This document shows, piece by piece, positions 1 through 8,325 of a stretch of DNA of 64,000 nucleotides. The DNA lies in the NCBI RefSeq assembly GCF_014642655.1, contig NZ_BMIR01000001.1, forward strand, positions 624,922 to 688,921, read 5' to 3'. The stretch's first letter is position 1; every line of letters starts with the position of its first letter. Below the pieces are notes generated by a model. The model was given only the letters and a program-made list of their open reading frames with translations. It ran no database searches and was not told the DNA's origin. Origin of the DNA: Pullulanibacillus camelliae (lineage in GTDB: Bacteria; Bacillota; Bacilli; Bacillales; Sporolactobacillaceae). Made by a program: the position numbers and the translations under genes.

Positions 1-1
1 T

Positions 2-508
2 CAAGACAGTGAAAAGCAAACCTTTTTTGAAATGCTTGGAGAGTATATCATGGACGGCTTTAAGGTCGCCATCGTTGTCGGTGCTATGTTGATTGGTTTT
101 GTCGCCTTGATGGCTGCCATCAATAGTATCGTTGCCATGATCTTTGGTATCTCCTTCCAGACTCTACTTGGTTACGTCTTTTCACCCATCGCCTTTATTA
201 TGGGGGTCCCTGCAGGAGAAGCGATTAAGGCCGGAGGAATTATGGCAACAAAGCTCGTCACAAATGAATTTGTCGCCATGCTCGACTTTTCCAAAATCAC
301 TAGCCAATTTTCTGCGCGAACTATAGGTATCGTCTCGGTCTTTCTTGTTTCTTTTGCCAACTTCTCTTCCATCGGCATCATTGCCGGAGCGGTGAAAGGA
401 TTGAACGAAAAACAGGGCAATACCGTCGCCCGCTTCGGTTTAAAGCTGCTTTACGGCGCTACTTTGGTTAGCGTCTTATCAGGCACAATCGTCGGACTGA
501 TTTTATAA
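2..508 (+). CDS. nupC: NupC-type concentrative nucleoside transporter, C-terminal part
   Basis: Partial gene whose 5' end lies before the window; the frame is open from base 2. The visible C-terminal 169 residues carry several hydrophobic segments and the conserved concentrative nucleoside transporter stretch with GVPAGEA, the NEFVA motif and SFANFSSIG, which in this family line the substrate and cation sites. NupC proteins import pyrimidine nucleosides with protons or sodium across the cytoplasmic membrane. The stop is followed within 10 bases by a strong intrinsic terminator, so this is the last gene of its transcript. Family assignment is firm; substrate is inferred. Confidence 0.9.
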   Translation, partial: QDSEKQTFFEMLGEYIMDGFKVAIVVGAMLIGFVALMAAINSIVAMIFGISFQTLLGYVFSPIAFIMGVPAGEAIKAGGIMATKLVTNEFVAMLDFSKITSQFSARTIGIVSVFLVSFANFSSIGIIAGAVKGLNEKQGNTVARFGLKLLYGATLVSVLSGTIVGLIL

Positions 509-517
509 TAGCGTAAA

Positions 518-547
518 GGGGACCAAAATCGGTCCCCTCTCTTTTGT
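518..547 (+). terminator. Intrinsic terminator after nupC
   Basis: Perfect 7-bp stem GGGGACC/GGTCCCC with a six-base loop, followed by a T-rich tail, 10 bases after the nupC stop codon. Confidence 0.9.
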
Positions 548-575
548 CTCTAAATTCACTTTTGATGTTTGAAAC

Positions 576-722
576 CCTGGTTTGTTAGGCAGCTCACTGC
601 ATGTGTTTTTTGGTCGAGGCTTTTGTTCTTTTGCCTCGGGCTTTTGTTAAAATGACTAGACCTTTTGTTCCTTTGCAACCGGCTTTCGTTAACCCGCCTC
701 TGCTTTTTGTTACGCTCACAAC
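576..722. repeat. Degenerate 21-bp tandem repeat
   Basis: Five adjoining units start at 618, 639, 660, 681 and 702, exactly 21 bp apart. Each begins with a form of GGCTTTTGTT followed by 11 variable bases; a weaker unit may start near 576. Read on the minus strand it gives a heptapeptide series of the form xTK[A/S/G]xxx (for example LTKARGK, RTKASTK). No ribosome binding site precedes that reading frame in a convincing way, so I list it as a repeat and not as a gene. Confidence 0.65.
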
Positions 723-770
723 CTGATTTTGAAGCTTTCTCACCTTGATATTTCTGATTAGCATTAAGAA

Positions 771-959
771 AAACCGGGGGAAAAGCATGTCCGGTCCTTA
801 TCCTTAGTATAGAGCATCAGCCAATATGAAAGAGGCTTCGTTGCCTGGTCAAGTGGAATGGAGCGCAAGGCGCGAGATTCGGAACACTCTAACATCGTGT
901 GTTCCTCGGGCGCCGCTGACTCATGATGCGGAGACTAGAATCCTGCGGGAAGTGGGAGA
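771..959 (+). repeat. Dispersed intergenic repeat, copy A
   Basis: About 190 bp closely matching 57206-57395: shared blocks include AGTATAGAGCATCA, ATATGAAAGAGGCTTC, GGTAT-free CGAGATTCGGAACACTCTA and CCTGCGGGAAGTGGGAGA. The match stops at 959, one base before the stop codon of rlmN, so this copy abuts that gene and leaves no room for a separate terminator. It lacks the 3' half present in copies B and C. Confidence 0.8.
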
Positions 960-2033
960 TCAGACAACGCGTCTTTTCTCTTTTTTAATTTGTTTACTCC
1001 GCAATTGTCCGCAGGCAGCATCGATATCTGTACCGTGTTCCAGACGTACGCCACAGTTAATGCCCTTTTGTTTCAAAGTTTCATAGAAAGTCATGATGGC
1101 TTCTTGCTCACTGCGCTCGTATTGAATATGCTCACTGACTGGGTTATAAGGTATAAGATTAACATAAGAAAGATGGCGTTTATTAGCTAGTAGCTTCGCC
1201 AACTGCAGGGCTTCTTCCTTATGATCATTCACATCCTTAAGCAGGATATATTCAAAAGTAATCCGTCGATTGGTCTTTTCTAAATAATAGTCTACAGCCT
1301 TCATCAATTTTTCAATTGGGAAGGCTTTATTGATCTTCATAATTTGCGTACGAAGCTCATCATTAGGTGCGTGAAGCGAAATAGCGAGATTGACCTGTAG
1401 ATTCGCATCAGCAAATTCATAAATCTTATGTGCTAGGCCGCTTGTAGAAACGGTAATATGCCGTGCGCCGATGGCCAGGCCTTGTTGGTCGTTGACCACA
1501 TGTAGGAAATCCATCATATTATTAAAGTTATCAAAAGGTTCGCCAATCCCCATCACCACAATGTGACTGACTCGTTCACCCTTATCCACTTGATCCAAAT
1601 GATGTTGAACCTTCATAATTTGCTCGACGATCTCACCGCCTGACAGGTCACGATTTTTCCTTAAGATGCCACTCGCACAAAATGTGCAACCGATATTGCA
1701 GCCGACCTGGGTCGTCACACAGACAGATAGTCCATAGTGATGGCGCATTAAGACTGTTTCAATCAGATTACCATCTTGGAGTTTGAATAAAAACTTGATG
1801 GTTCCATCCGTAGATTCCTGCTTAATCTCTTGCTTTAATGTATGAATAACAAAGTGATCTGCAAGTAAGTCTATGCAGTCTTTGTTAATATTTTTCATCT
1901 CAGAGAATTCTGTGACTCTTTTTTTATAGAGCCAATCCCAAATCTGTGTCGCGCGAAACTTTTTTTGTCCGTGTTCAATAAGCCATGACGTGAGTTGCTC
2001 GAATGTTAACCCATAAATGGATGACTGATTCAT
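960..2033 (-). CDS. rlmN: Dual-specificity RNA methyltransferase RlmN
   Basis: Radical-SAM enzyme that methylates C2 of an adenine in 23S rRNA (A2503 in E. coli) and in some tRNAs, in the cytoplasm. 357 residues, the usual length. The radical-SAM cluster motif CxxxCxxC is C112, C116, C119; the conserved MGIGEPFDN segment is near 161-169 and the second catalytic cysteine is C341 in DIDAACGQL, which separates the RlmN/Cfr family from other radical-SAM enzymes. The SD sequence GAGGGG lies 8 bases before the ATG. The general sequence follows RlmN and not the resistance enzyme Cfr (for example [10 protein letters not shown] and [10 protein letters not shown]). Monocistronic in this context; the stop codon touches repeat copy A. 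Confidence 0.93.
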   Translation of the reverse strand: MNQSSIYGLTFEQLTSWLIEHGQKKFRATQIWDWLYKKRVTEFSEMKNINKDCIDLLADHFVIHTLKQEIKQESTDGTIKFLFKLQDGNLIETVLMRHHYGLSVCVTTQVGCNIGCTFCASGILRKNRDLSGGEIVEQIMKVQHHLDQVDKGERVSHIVVMGIGEPFDNFNNMMDFLHVVNDQQGLAIGARHITVSTSGLAHKIYEFADANLQVNLAISLHAPNDELRTQIMKINKAFPIEKLMKAVDYYLEKTNRRITFEYILLKDVNDHKEEALQLAKLLANKRHLSYVNLIPYNPVSEHIQYERSEQEAIMTFYETLKQKGINCGVRLEHGTDIDAACGQLRSKQIKKEKRRVV

Positions 2034-2202
2034 TAGTTACCCCTCTCTACAAATGCTTAAATACGTTCAAGTCATAACTTATTTATTATCCTATAGATAT
2101 TCCATTAGTTCAAGGCAAAAGCCAGCTAAGATAACGCATAATTTTTTCCATCACTCATCATAATATAAAAGCACTTAATCCAAGCAAAAGAGGATAAATA
2201 GA

Positions 2203-2484
2203 ATGAATACCCACTATACATGTCATGTCTTTTTAGCAGATGATCAAGTCCACAAGGAAATTTTAAGTGTCTTTTGTAAAACAACAGATGAACCAAGAGC
2301 AGCAGCACAACAAAAGGTTCAAGACATCCTACAGAAACACAAACAACACAGCTATGTGGTTCGCTATGTGGGCGACATTCACTTTGAAGACATTGACCCT
2401 GACATTGTAGCAAGACAGGATGAACTTTTTGAAAAACACGATTCTGTTTGGATTTTAAATTGCTCATATAATCCCCATTTTTAA
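2203..2484 (+). CDS. Small conserved-looking protein of unknown function
   Basis: 93 residues, not recognised. An AGAGGA ribosome binding site sits 8-9 bases before the ATG. The protein is hydrophilic, with no signal peptide or membrane segment, and has a mixed alpha/beta look: a predicted short strand (TCHVFLA), a helix with AAQQKVQDILQKHKQH and a charged C-terminal half rich in Asp and Glu. It stands alone between rlmN and the ugp operon. The reading frame stays open for 31 more codons after the TAA stop, up to a TAG at 2578-2580, and the extra residues look protein-like, so the present stop may be a recent shortening. Function cannot be assigned. Confidence 0.6.
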   Translation: MNTHYTCHVFLADDQVHKEILSVFCKTTDEPRAAAQQKVQDILQKHKQHSYVVRYVGDIHFEDIDPDIVARQDELFEKHDSVWILNCSYNPHF

Positions 2485-2625
2485 AAATGGGAACTTCATC
2501 AAGAAGACTCGTACAAAGCCATGCCTAATCCTTTTGAAGTCCCTATGATTAGCCTTGTCCGCCTGATCGTCATTAAGTAGAAGTGCGCTGCTAAAGAGAT
2601 GAACAAAAAATTTATTGGAGTAGGG

Positions 2626-2690
2626 ACAGATACTCTTGAAGGCACATAACAGCCGAACGCATTCAAGATGTGAATGCGTTCGGCTTATCT
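2626..2690 (+). repeat. 3'-end hairpin repeat, copy 1
   Basis: Inverted repeat AGCCGAACGCATTC (2651-2664) / GAATGCGTTCGGCT (2672-2685) with a 7-base loop, preceded by GGGACAGATACTC. Relatives lie at 15604, 41756 and 52806. It lies 167 bp after the stop of the 93-residue gene, in that gene's direction. Confidence 0.75.
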
Positions 2691-2782
2691 ATAAATAGGA
2701 CAAATACCACTGTCTGTCCCCGTCTCGTTATTCTCAAATAGTAAACTTAACTTATTCCAGACGTCTCCTGCCCCTATTTCAT

Positions 2783-3553
2783 TTAAGTCAAAGCGCCTAT
2801 TGACTTAAGATGCTCTTTTTTTAATTCCAAAGCCATCTCAGGATAATCGGTAATGATCCCCTCAAGATTTAGTGCCAATGCCTTCTTGATCTGAGCTACC
2901 GAATTAATGGTCCATACCCTGATGGGGGTAGCATTAAAATTAGCTTCAGAGACTTCATCTTCCAATAGTGCCTGACTAAGATGTAAGGCCGAAAAATTAT
3001 AATGGGTCATGAGGTGTTTGACACTTGAAAAAGGTTCTAAGGAAAGGTAGGCGACATTGGCTTCACTGTCCACAGCTTTCACTTTTTGCACAGAAGACAA
3101 GTTGAAAGAAGAATAGATCACTCTTGACTGAAGCTGATGCTCATGCACCAATGCGACTGTCTTCTCCTCAATCTCTGGATAGTCTATTGAATAAGTCTTC
3201 AATTCGATATTAATTTGAACTGGATAACCGGCAACACGTTCAAAGACTTCTGCTAAAGTCGGAACCCTTTCTTCATCCCAGGATGAGGTATAAAGCGGAT
3301 ACGACTTAAATGGTCGTCCAGCACTATAAGCCTGCAATTCATGGGTTGTTAAATCTTTGATGTACCCGGTCCCGTTAGTTGTTCGATCGATTGTTTCATC
3401 ATGAATGACCACAAGCTCATTATCCTTTGTCAAATGGACATCCAATTCTAATCCTTCAACACCTGCTTGACAGGCTTGCTCGAATGCTAATAATGTGTTT
3501 TCCGGGTGCGTGCCTTTACTTCCCCGATGTCCAAAGATCAGTGTCTCTCCCAT
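2783..3553 (-). CDS. ugpQ: Glycerophosphodiester phosphodiesterase
   Basis: Cytosolic GDPD-family enzyme that hydrolyses glycerophosphodiesters to glycerol-3-phosphate and an alcohol. 256 residues with no signal peptide, the length of UgpQ and not of secreted GlpQ. Catalytic and metal-binding residues are visible: H9-R10 in FGHRGSKG, E36 and D38 in LELDVH, and H51 in VVIHDETIDRTTNG. It is the last gene of the ugp operon, 18 bases after ugpB, with GAGGTGA as ribosome binding site. Location next to the glycerol-3-phosphate importer fits processing of imported diesters. Confidence 0.92.
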   Translation of the reverse strand: MGETLIFGHRGSKGTHPENTLLAFEQACQAGVEGLELDVHLTKDNELVVIHDETIDRTTNGTGYIKDLTTHELQAYSAGRPFKSYPLYTSSWDEERVPTLAEVFERVAGYPVQINIELKTYSIDYPEIEEKTVALVHEHQLQSRVIYSSFNLSSVQKVKAVDSEANVAYLSLEPFSSVKHLMTHYNFSALHLSQALLEDEVSEANFNATPIRVWTINSVAQIKKALALNLEGIITDYPEMALELKKEHLKSIGALT

Positions 3554-3571
3554 GGGTCTTCACCTCACAAA

Positions 3572-4924
3572 TTATTTTGCTCCGTTGGCTTTATTGGCCT
3601 TCTCAATTGCACTATTTGTATCGTTAACCGCTTTGTCCAAAGCTTTATCAATATCCTCACCGTTATAGACGCTCTCCATCGCTGTTTCTACAGCTGTTCT
3701 TTCTTCCGGAAGGCTTTGCATCAATGCCCCTTGAGTGGTAGGAGATGGCTTACTGGCTTGTAATTGGTTTACAGAAACCTGTAGCTGCGGAATTTTTTTA
3801 TAAGCATCCACGACAACAGGGTCACTATAAGCTTTCGTATTGACTGCAAAATAACCTGTCCCGACATGCCACTCCGCTTGTACATGTGGACTTGCTAAAT
3901 ATTTCATGAAATCCCAAGCTGCGTTTTGTTCTGCACTACTTTTTCCTTTGGACATCCAAAGGCTTGCTCCACCGATGGCTACGCCGTTTCTTTCAATGGA
4001 CTGTGGATGTGGAAGATAAGCTACACCAACTTTAAATTTAGCATTATTAACAACATCGCGGATGCTGGCAGACGATTGGATGAACATCGCAACCTTCCCG
4101 GATAAAAATCCAGCCGTCATATCATCGCCAGCAGTGGTTCCTGTGCCATAATCAACAAAAGTCTTATCTTGAATCATATCTTTAGCCCATTGCAGAATGT
4201 TTTTTCCTTCCTTGCTATTAAAGACTGCTTTCGTTGGTGTTCCCGCATGACCATTCTCTTTATTGACAAGCAAACCGTTTTGATTAGCTAATAATTCCTC
4301 AAACAACCATCCATAAGGCTGCAGAGCAAAGCCCTTCATTTGGCCATTTGTTGAGTCGGTAATCTTCTTGGCATCCTCACGAATCTGTTCAAATGTAACA
4401 TCCTCAGGGTTCAACTTAATCCCTGCTTGTTGGAAGGCATCCGCATTGTAATATAGAACAGGAGTAGATGAATTAAAGGGCATGGAATTTAGCTTGTTAT
4501 CCACTGTGTAGTAATTGATGATATTTTTTTCTAATTGAGATGTATCATAGTGATCTTTATCAATAAACTTTTGAACGGGTTGGATAAAACCGCTGTTAAT
4601 CATTGCCTTGGTTCCAATTTCTTGGACTTGAATCATCGTTGGTGCCTTGTCGGTTCCACCAACACTCAGATACTTTGGCAAAGATTCTTCATAGGTTCCT
4701 TGGAATTGCGCTTTAACAAGTACCTTTTTCTGTGAATGGTTATAATCATCTACAATTTTTTCTAAGGTTTTTTGTGGTTCACCACTCATTGAATGCCAAA
4801 AAGTAACGACAATGCGACCATTTTCCTTCTTCGTCGCAGAAGCAGCACTACTGCCATTCCCACACGCTGCTAAACCGACCACAAGCATAAGTGCCAATAC
4901 AAGACCTGAAAGCTTTTTTAACAT
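3572..4924 (-). CDS. ugpB: Glycerol-3-phosphate ABC transporter, substrate-binding lipoprotein
   Basis: Extracytoplasmic solute-binding protein of the ABC family 1 type. 450 residues with a lipoprotein signal: positive start, hydrophobic core and lipobox LAAC with the lipidated cysteine at 21. The mature part begins with a Ser/Ala/Lys-rich linker. Segments such as VTFWHSMSGEPQKTLEKIV and VLYYNADAFQQAG are characteristic of UgpB. It follows ugpE by 97 bases and precedes the phosphodiesterase, completing the ugp operon. An AGGGAGG ribosome binding site confirms the start. Substrate by analogy: sn-glycerol-3-phosphate and its diesters. Confidence 0.9.
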   Translation of the reverse strand: MLKKLSGLVLALMLVVGLAACGNGSSAASATKKENGRIVVTFWHSMSGEPQKTLEKIVDDYNHSQKKVLVKAQFQGTYEESLPKYLSVGGTDKAPTMIQVQEIGTKAMINSGFIQPVQKFIDKDHYDTSQLEKNIINYYTVDNKLNSMPFNSSTPVLYYNADAFQQAGIKLNPEDVTFEQIREDAKKITDSTNGQMKGFALQPYGWLFEELLANQNGLLVNKENGHAGTPTKAVFNSKEGKNILQWAKDMIQDKTFVDYGTGTTAGDDMTAGFLSGKVAMFIQSSASIRDVVNNAKFKVGVAYLPHPQSIERNGVAIGGASLWMSKGKSSAEQNAAWDFMKYLASPHVQAEWHVGTGYFAVNTKAYSDPVVVDAYKKIPQLQVSVNQLQASKPSPTTQGALMQSLPEERTAVETAMESVYNGEDIDKALDKAVNDTNSAIEKANKANGAK

Positions 4925-5021
4925 CTCTTTTCCTCCCTAACCCATCGATTGATTTTACGTATTTTTAAAAGTATGCCACTGCTATCTAGCGTTTCAATCC
5001 GATCTTTTTGCTTCATTTTCT

Positions 5022-5840
5022 CTACTTTATTGCTCCTTCCGTTAACCCTTTTTGAAGATGCTTTTGGCCTAAAAACAACACCAATAATGTTGGAATAGCA
5101 ATGGTTATGGCGCACGCCATGATGACACCCCATTGATTTAATGTTTCTTGGGACTGCATTTGCTTCAAGCCAATCTGCACTGTTCTAACAGCGTCATTGG
5201 TGCTCGCCAAGAGCGGCCACAAGTACATATTCCATGTTGTCAGAAAACTATAAGTTCCCAGCGTGACCAGGCTTACTTTTGACATAGGCAACACAATTTT
5301 TAAGTAATAGGTCCAATGTGACAGCCCAATAATATCGCTCGCTTCTTTGAGCTCATTTGGAAGCTGTTTAAAATTCTGCCTTAATAAAAAAGTACCAAAT
5401 ACAGAAGCAACAAAAGGAATGACCAGCGCTGGATAAGTATTCAACCAATTCAAATCGCGAATGGTTTGAAAATTAGGAATGATTTGCGCTTCAAAGGGAA
5501 TCATCATCGTTGAGATGAATAGATAGAAACAGAGTTGTTGTCCGCGAAATTTCGGAAAAACAAAGGCATAAGCAGCTAAGCTAGATAATAAGAGTTGCCC
5601 AATCATCACCGCGAGTGAAACAATCAGACTGTTGATTAAGTAGTGGACCAGCTGTGTGCTTTGAAAAGCTTGTAAATAGTTTTGCAGCGAAAAGGTCTTG
5701 GGCAAATACTGTCCCGCTAGGATTTCATTTTGTGGCATCAAGCTTAAAGATAGCCCCAATAACAACGGACTCCCTACTAAGAGTGCTGCTAGAATCAGCA
5801 AGATATATAAAATGAGTTTTGTCCCCATGCGTTTTTTCAT
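5022..5840 (-). CDS. ugpE: Glycerol-3-phosphate ABC transporter, permease UgpE
   Basis: Inner-membrane permease of the MalG/UgpE type, 272 residues with six likely membrane helices. The EAA loop that contacts the ATPase is visible near the middle (ELKEASDIIGLSHWTYYLKI, containing the conserved EA...G). It overlaps ugpA by 4 bases (ATGA), which implies translational coupling, and an AAGGTG site precedes the ATG. It pairs with UgpA to form the membrane pore. Confidence 0.9.
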   Translation of the reverse strand: MKKRMGTKLILYILLILAALLVGSPLLLGLSLSLMPQNEILAGQYLPKTFSLQNYLQAFQSTQLVHYLINSLIVSLAVMIGQLLLSSLAAYAFVFPKFRGQQLCFYLFISTMMIPFEAQIIPNFQTIRDLNWLNTYPALVIPFVASVFGTFLLRQNFKQLPNELKEASDIIGLSHWTYYLKIVLPMSKVSLVTLGTYSFLTTWNMYLWPLLASTNDAVRTVQIGLKQMQSQETLNQWGVIMACAITIAIPTLLVLFLGQKHLQKGLTEGAIK

Positions 5841-6781
5841 TGATAATGCACCTTCTTTTCACCCAATTTGAATTGCAAAATGGTCAAACCAAAGATGATT
5901 ATCGCTAGCACCACTGACTCAGCGCTTGCTGGTCCATATTGGTGATTGATAAAGGCATCCTGATAAATCGAATAAACGAGCAAGTTGGTGTGATTAGAAG
6001 GGCCTCCCTTCGTCAACATGTCAATTTGACCAAAGGTTTGAAAAGCATTGATGACAGAAACAATAATGACAAAAAACAATGTTGGCGACAGCAGTGGCAA
6101 TGTTATTTTTCGTAGTTGCGAGAAATAGGGAACACCGTTGATCTGCGCACTCTCATATAGTGAGCTGCTTACATTTTGCAGTCCACCTAAAAGGATTAAG
6201 AATGAAAAGCCAATGTTCATCCAAACCGTTGATAAAGAGATGGAAAAGAGTGCCCAGTGCGGGTTAGTTAGCCAACTCACCGTTGGAAGGTCCAAAGCCT
6301 GAAGCATTCGATTCATCATCCCGATTGATGGATTAAACAAAAACATCCAAAACACCGAAGCAACCGAAACACTGATCCCCATCGTCGAAGCAAAAAGGGT
6401 TCGAAAAACACCAATGCCTTTTAACTTTTCATTAGCAAGCAGCGCTAGAAACAAAGAAAGTAAGAGTGTTGCGATCACCGTTCCCGCCACAAATATCAAG
6501 GTGTAGACTAGACTGAATAGGTAATCACTGGATGTCATCAAGTCTTTAAAATTATTTAAGCCCACAAACACAGTCGGATTCCCAGCAAAATCGGTTAGAA
6601 AAAAACTAAGATAAATCGTGCGAAGCATTGGATAGAATACAAACACCGCGAGTAATACAATAGAAGGAAGTAAAAATGTCCACCCCGTCACTAGGTCTCT
6701 ATAAACTCTCCGTTTTCTTTTCACCTGAGCAGTTGGGTTGGCCTCCGTCACTTCTGCTACGGATGAGGGTTCTAACATCAT
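5837..6781 (-). CDS. ugpA: Glycerol-3-phosphate ABC transporter, permease UgpA
   Basis: MalF/UgpA-type permease with about six membrane helices and an EAA loop (SLYESAQINGVPYFSQLRKI). I place the start at 6781: GAGGTGGAG lies 7 bases before this ATG, and it overlaps the ugpC stop as ATGA, like the ugpA/ugpE junction. An in-frame upstream ATG at 6805 has no ribosome binding site and would give an overlap of 28 bases. The protein from 6781 is 314 residues, close to the family's usual size. Works with UgpE and UgpC. Confidence 0.9.
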   Translation of the reverse strand: MMLEPSSVAEVTEANPTAQVKRKRRVYRDLVTGWTFLLPSIVLLAVFVFYPMLRTIYLSFFLTDFAGNPTVFVGLNNFKDLMTSSDYLFSLVYTLIFVAGTVIATLLLSLFLALLANEKLKGIGVFRTLFASTMGISVSVASVFWMFLFNPSIGMMNRMLQALDLPTVSWLTNPHWALFSISLSTVWMNIGFSFLILLGGLQNVSSSLYESAQINGVPYFSQLRKITLPLLSPTLFFVIIVSVINAFQTFGQIDMLTKGGPSNHTNLLVYSIYQDAFINHQYGPASAESVVLAIIIFGLTILQFKLGEKKVHYQ

Positions 6782-7881
6782 ACTGTTACTCCACCTCTTT
6801 GCCATTGTTCTTGAGACGATACCACTTGTTCACGAGAATCGACATCAAAATAATATAAATCCTTCGGTGATAAATAAACAGAGATTCTCTCGTCAGGCTG
6901 AACCGTCCATTGTCCATTCCATTTTGCTTTCCACTGCTGATCACGCATCTGAAACCCAAGGATGGTTTCATTGCCAAGCTGTTCCACCGTATTGATAAAT
7001 ACTTTTAATATTAGATCACCCGTTTCACCCTGCGGTTTTAATTTTTCGGGGCGAACGCCCACAAGGTATTTAGATTTTTCAGGTGAAAAAGGTAGCTGTA
7101 CACTGGCGTTAGTCGAAATTTTTAAGTCATTATCCATTATCGGTGCCTCAATCATATTCATTTGCGGCGAGCCAATAAATGAAGCGACAAAAGTATTGGC
7201 TGGATGATTGTATATATCTATCGGGCGTCCAATCTGCTGAACGCTCCCTTCATTTAAGATCATGATACGATCTCCCATTGTCATCGCTTCTACCTGGTCA
7301 TGCGTGACATAGATAAGCGTCAACCCCAATCTTTGCTGTAATTGCCTAATTTCTGTACGCATTTGTGCACGCAATTTAGCATCTAAGTTCGATAGTGGCT
7401 CATCCATTAAGCAGATCGGCGCCTCACTTACAATCGCTCTGGCTAAGGCAACACGCTGTCTTTGCCCCCCTGACAATTCACGTGGCTTTCGATGAAGGTA
7501 TTCTTGCAATTGCACGAGCTCAAGTGCTTTTGCTAGACGCTTTTCCTTTTCAGCCTTTGATAAATTTTTTAGATGACCTATACCAAAAAGGACATTTTCC
7601 TTTACCGTCATATGGGGGTATAGCGCATAGTTTTGGAAAACCATTGAAATTTGCCGCTCTTTTGGAAGTAAATCATTCGCCAAACGATTGGCTATAAATA
7701 ACTGCCCCTCAGATATTTCCTCTAATCCGGCAATCATCCGTAAGATGGTACTCTTGCCACATCCAGACGGACCAACAAGGATAAAAAATTCACCTTTTTC
7801 AACAGAAAAATCAATGCCCTTTAAAACCGTGTTTTTCTTATTGTAGGTTTTGGACACAGCTTTCATCTCAATTTGGGTCAT
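6778..7881 (-). CDS. ugpC: ABC transporter ATP-binding protein UgpC
   Basis: Cytoplasmic ATPase of the MalK/UgpC subfamily. Walker A GPSGCGKST near residue 38, signature LSGGQRQR, Walker B CLMDEPLSNLDAKLR and the switch histidine in YVTHDQVEA are all present, followed by the C-terminal OB-like regulatory domain. First gene of the ugp operon. The ATG at 7881 has AAAGGGGG with a 6-base gap; another ATG two codons upstream (7887) sits on top of the ribosome binding site. Family members with this architecture also energise other sugar importers, but here the neighbours fix the substrate class. Confidence 0.92.
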   Translation of the reverse strand: MTQIEMKAVSKTYNKKNTVLKGIDFSVEKGEFFILVGPSGCGKSTILRMIAGLEEISEGQLFIANRLANDLLPKERQISMVFQNYALYPHMTVKENVLFGIGHLKNLSKAEKEKRLAKALELVQLQEYLHRKPRELSGGQRQRVALARAIVSEAPICLMDEPLSNLDAKLRAQMRTEIRQLQQRLGLTLIYVTHDQVEAMTMGDRIMILNEGSVQQIGRPIDIYNHPANTFVASFIGSPQMNMIEAPIMDNDLKISTNASVQLPFSPEKSKYLVGVRPEKLKPQGETGDLILKVFINTVEQLGNETILGFQMRDQQWKAKWNGQWTVQPDERISVYLSPKDLYYFDVDSREQVVSSQEQWQRGGVTV

Positions 7882-7923
7882 GTGCATCCCCCTTTGTCCT
7901 GATTTTCAACTAAACGATAGCAT

Positions 7924-7947
7924 AAAAAAAAGGGCATAATGCCCTTT
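7924..7947 (-). terminator. Hairpin with U-tract in the ugp leader (possible attenuator)
   Basis: On the minus strand AAAGGGC-ATTAT-GCCCTTT is followed directly by a run of T, a textbook intrinsic terminator, only about 45 bases before the ugpC start. No gene ends here on that strand, since the nearest upstream minus-strand gene stops at 8326. It could end that transcript late or act as an attenuator for ugp. Confidence 0.75.
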
Positions 7948-8325
7948 ATACAAGAACTTAACCCGTCATTTACGTATTCTTTACTGTCTTTTCAAAACGA
8001 AGGATGCTAATCATGCAATGACTAGAACAGAATAAAGACAACCAAGGCTCTAAGTCAATGTGATAGACTTAACAAGCCTTTACCAGCTTATCTATTTCTT
8101 AAAAATTTTAAAGAAAGTCTTCTAAAATAGAGGGTATTCGTCAATTTTTGTAGTATTTTTTAACGCTTAGTATAATGGGATGCCGTCAGTAGTACGTTCT
8201 CCATTCGTCTGATCATCCCTCAACTTCCTATTAGGGTCGAACGGCTTCTACAAATGACTTATAATCCCCATCTCTTCTCGAGACTTAAGAGACGCCTTTC
8301 TTCTCATCAAAGACTTTATCTCTGA
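7948..8325. other. Intergenic region between ugpC and fni
   Basis: 378 bases with no coding potential. AT-rich stretches and a TATAAT at about 8170 on the plus strand are present, but I find no convincing -35 partner for either strand and no recognised RNA fold. The ugp promoter should be here. Confidence 0.5.

Noticed and set aside
594..788. 64-codon minus-strand open frame over the 21-bp tandem array
   Set aside because: Its sequence is explained by the tandem repeat; no convincing ribosome binding site and low complexity.
960..2033. Cfr-type antibiotic resistance methyltransferase
   Set aside because: Shares the radical-SAM core but the sequence around the cluster and the substrate region follows RlmN.
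2126..2467. 113-codon minus-strand open frame
   Set aside because: Antisense to the 93-residue gene, which has a proper ribosome binding site and better residue composition.
7950..8325. Search for PhoP-box direct repeats before ugpC
   Set aside because: Only one TTAACA was found, without the spaced repeats needed for a Pho box.
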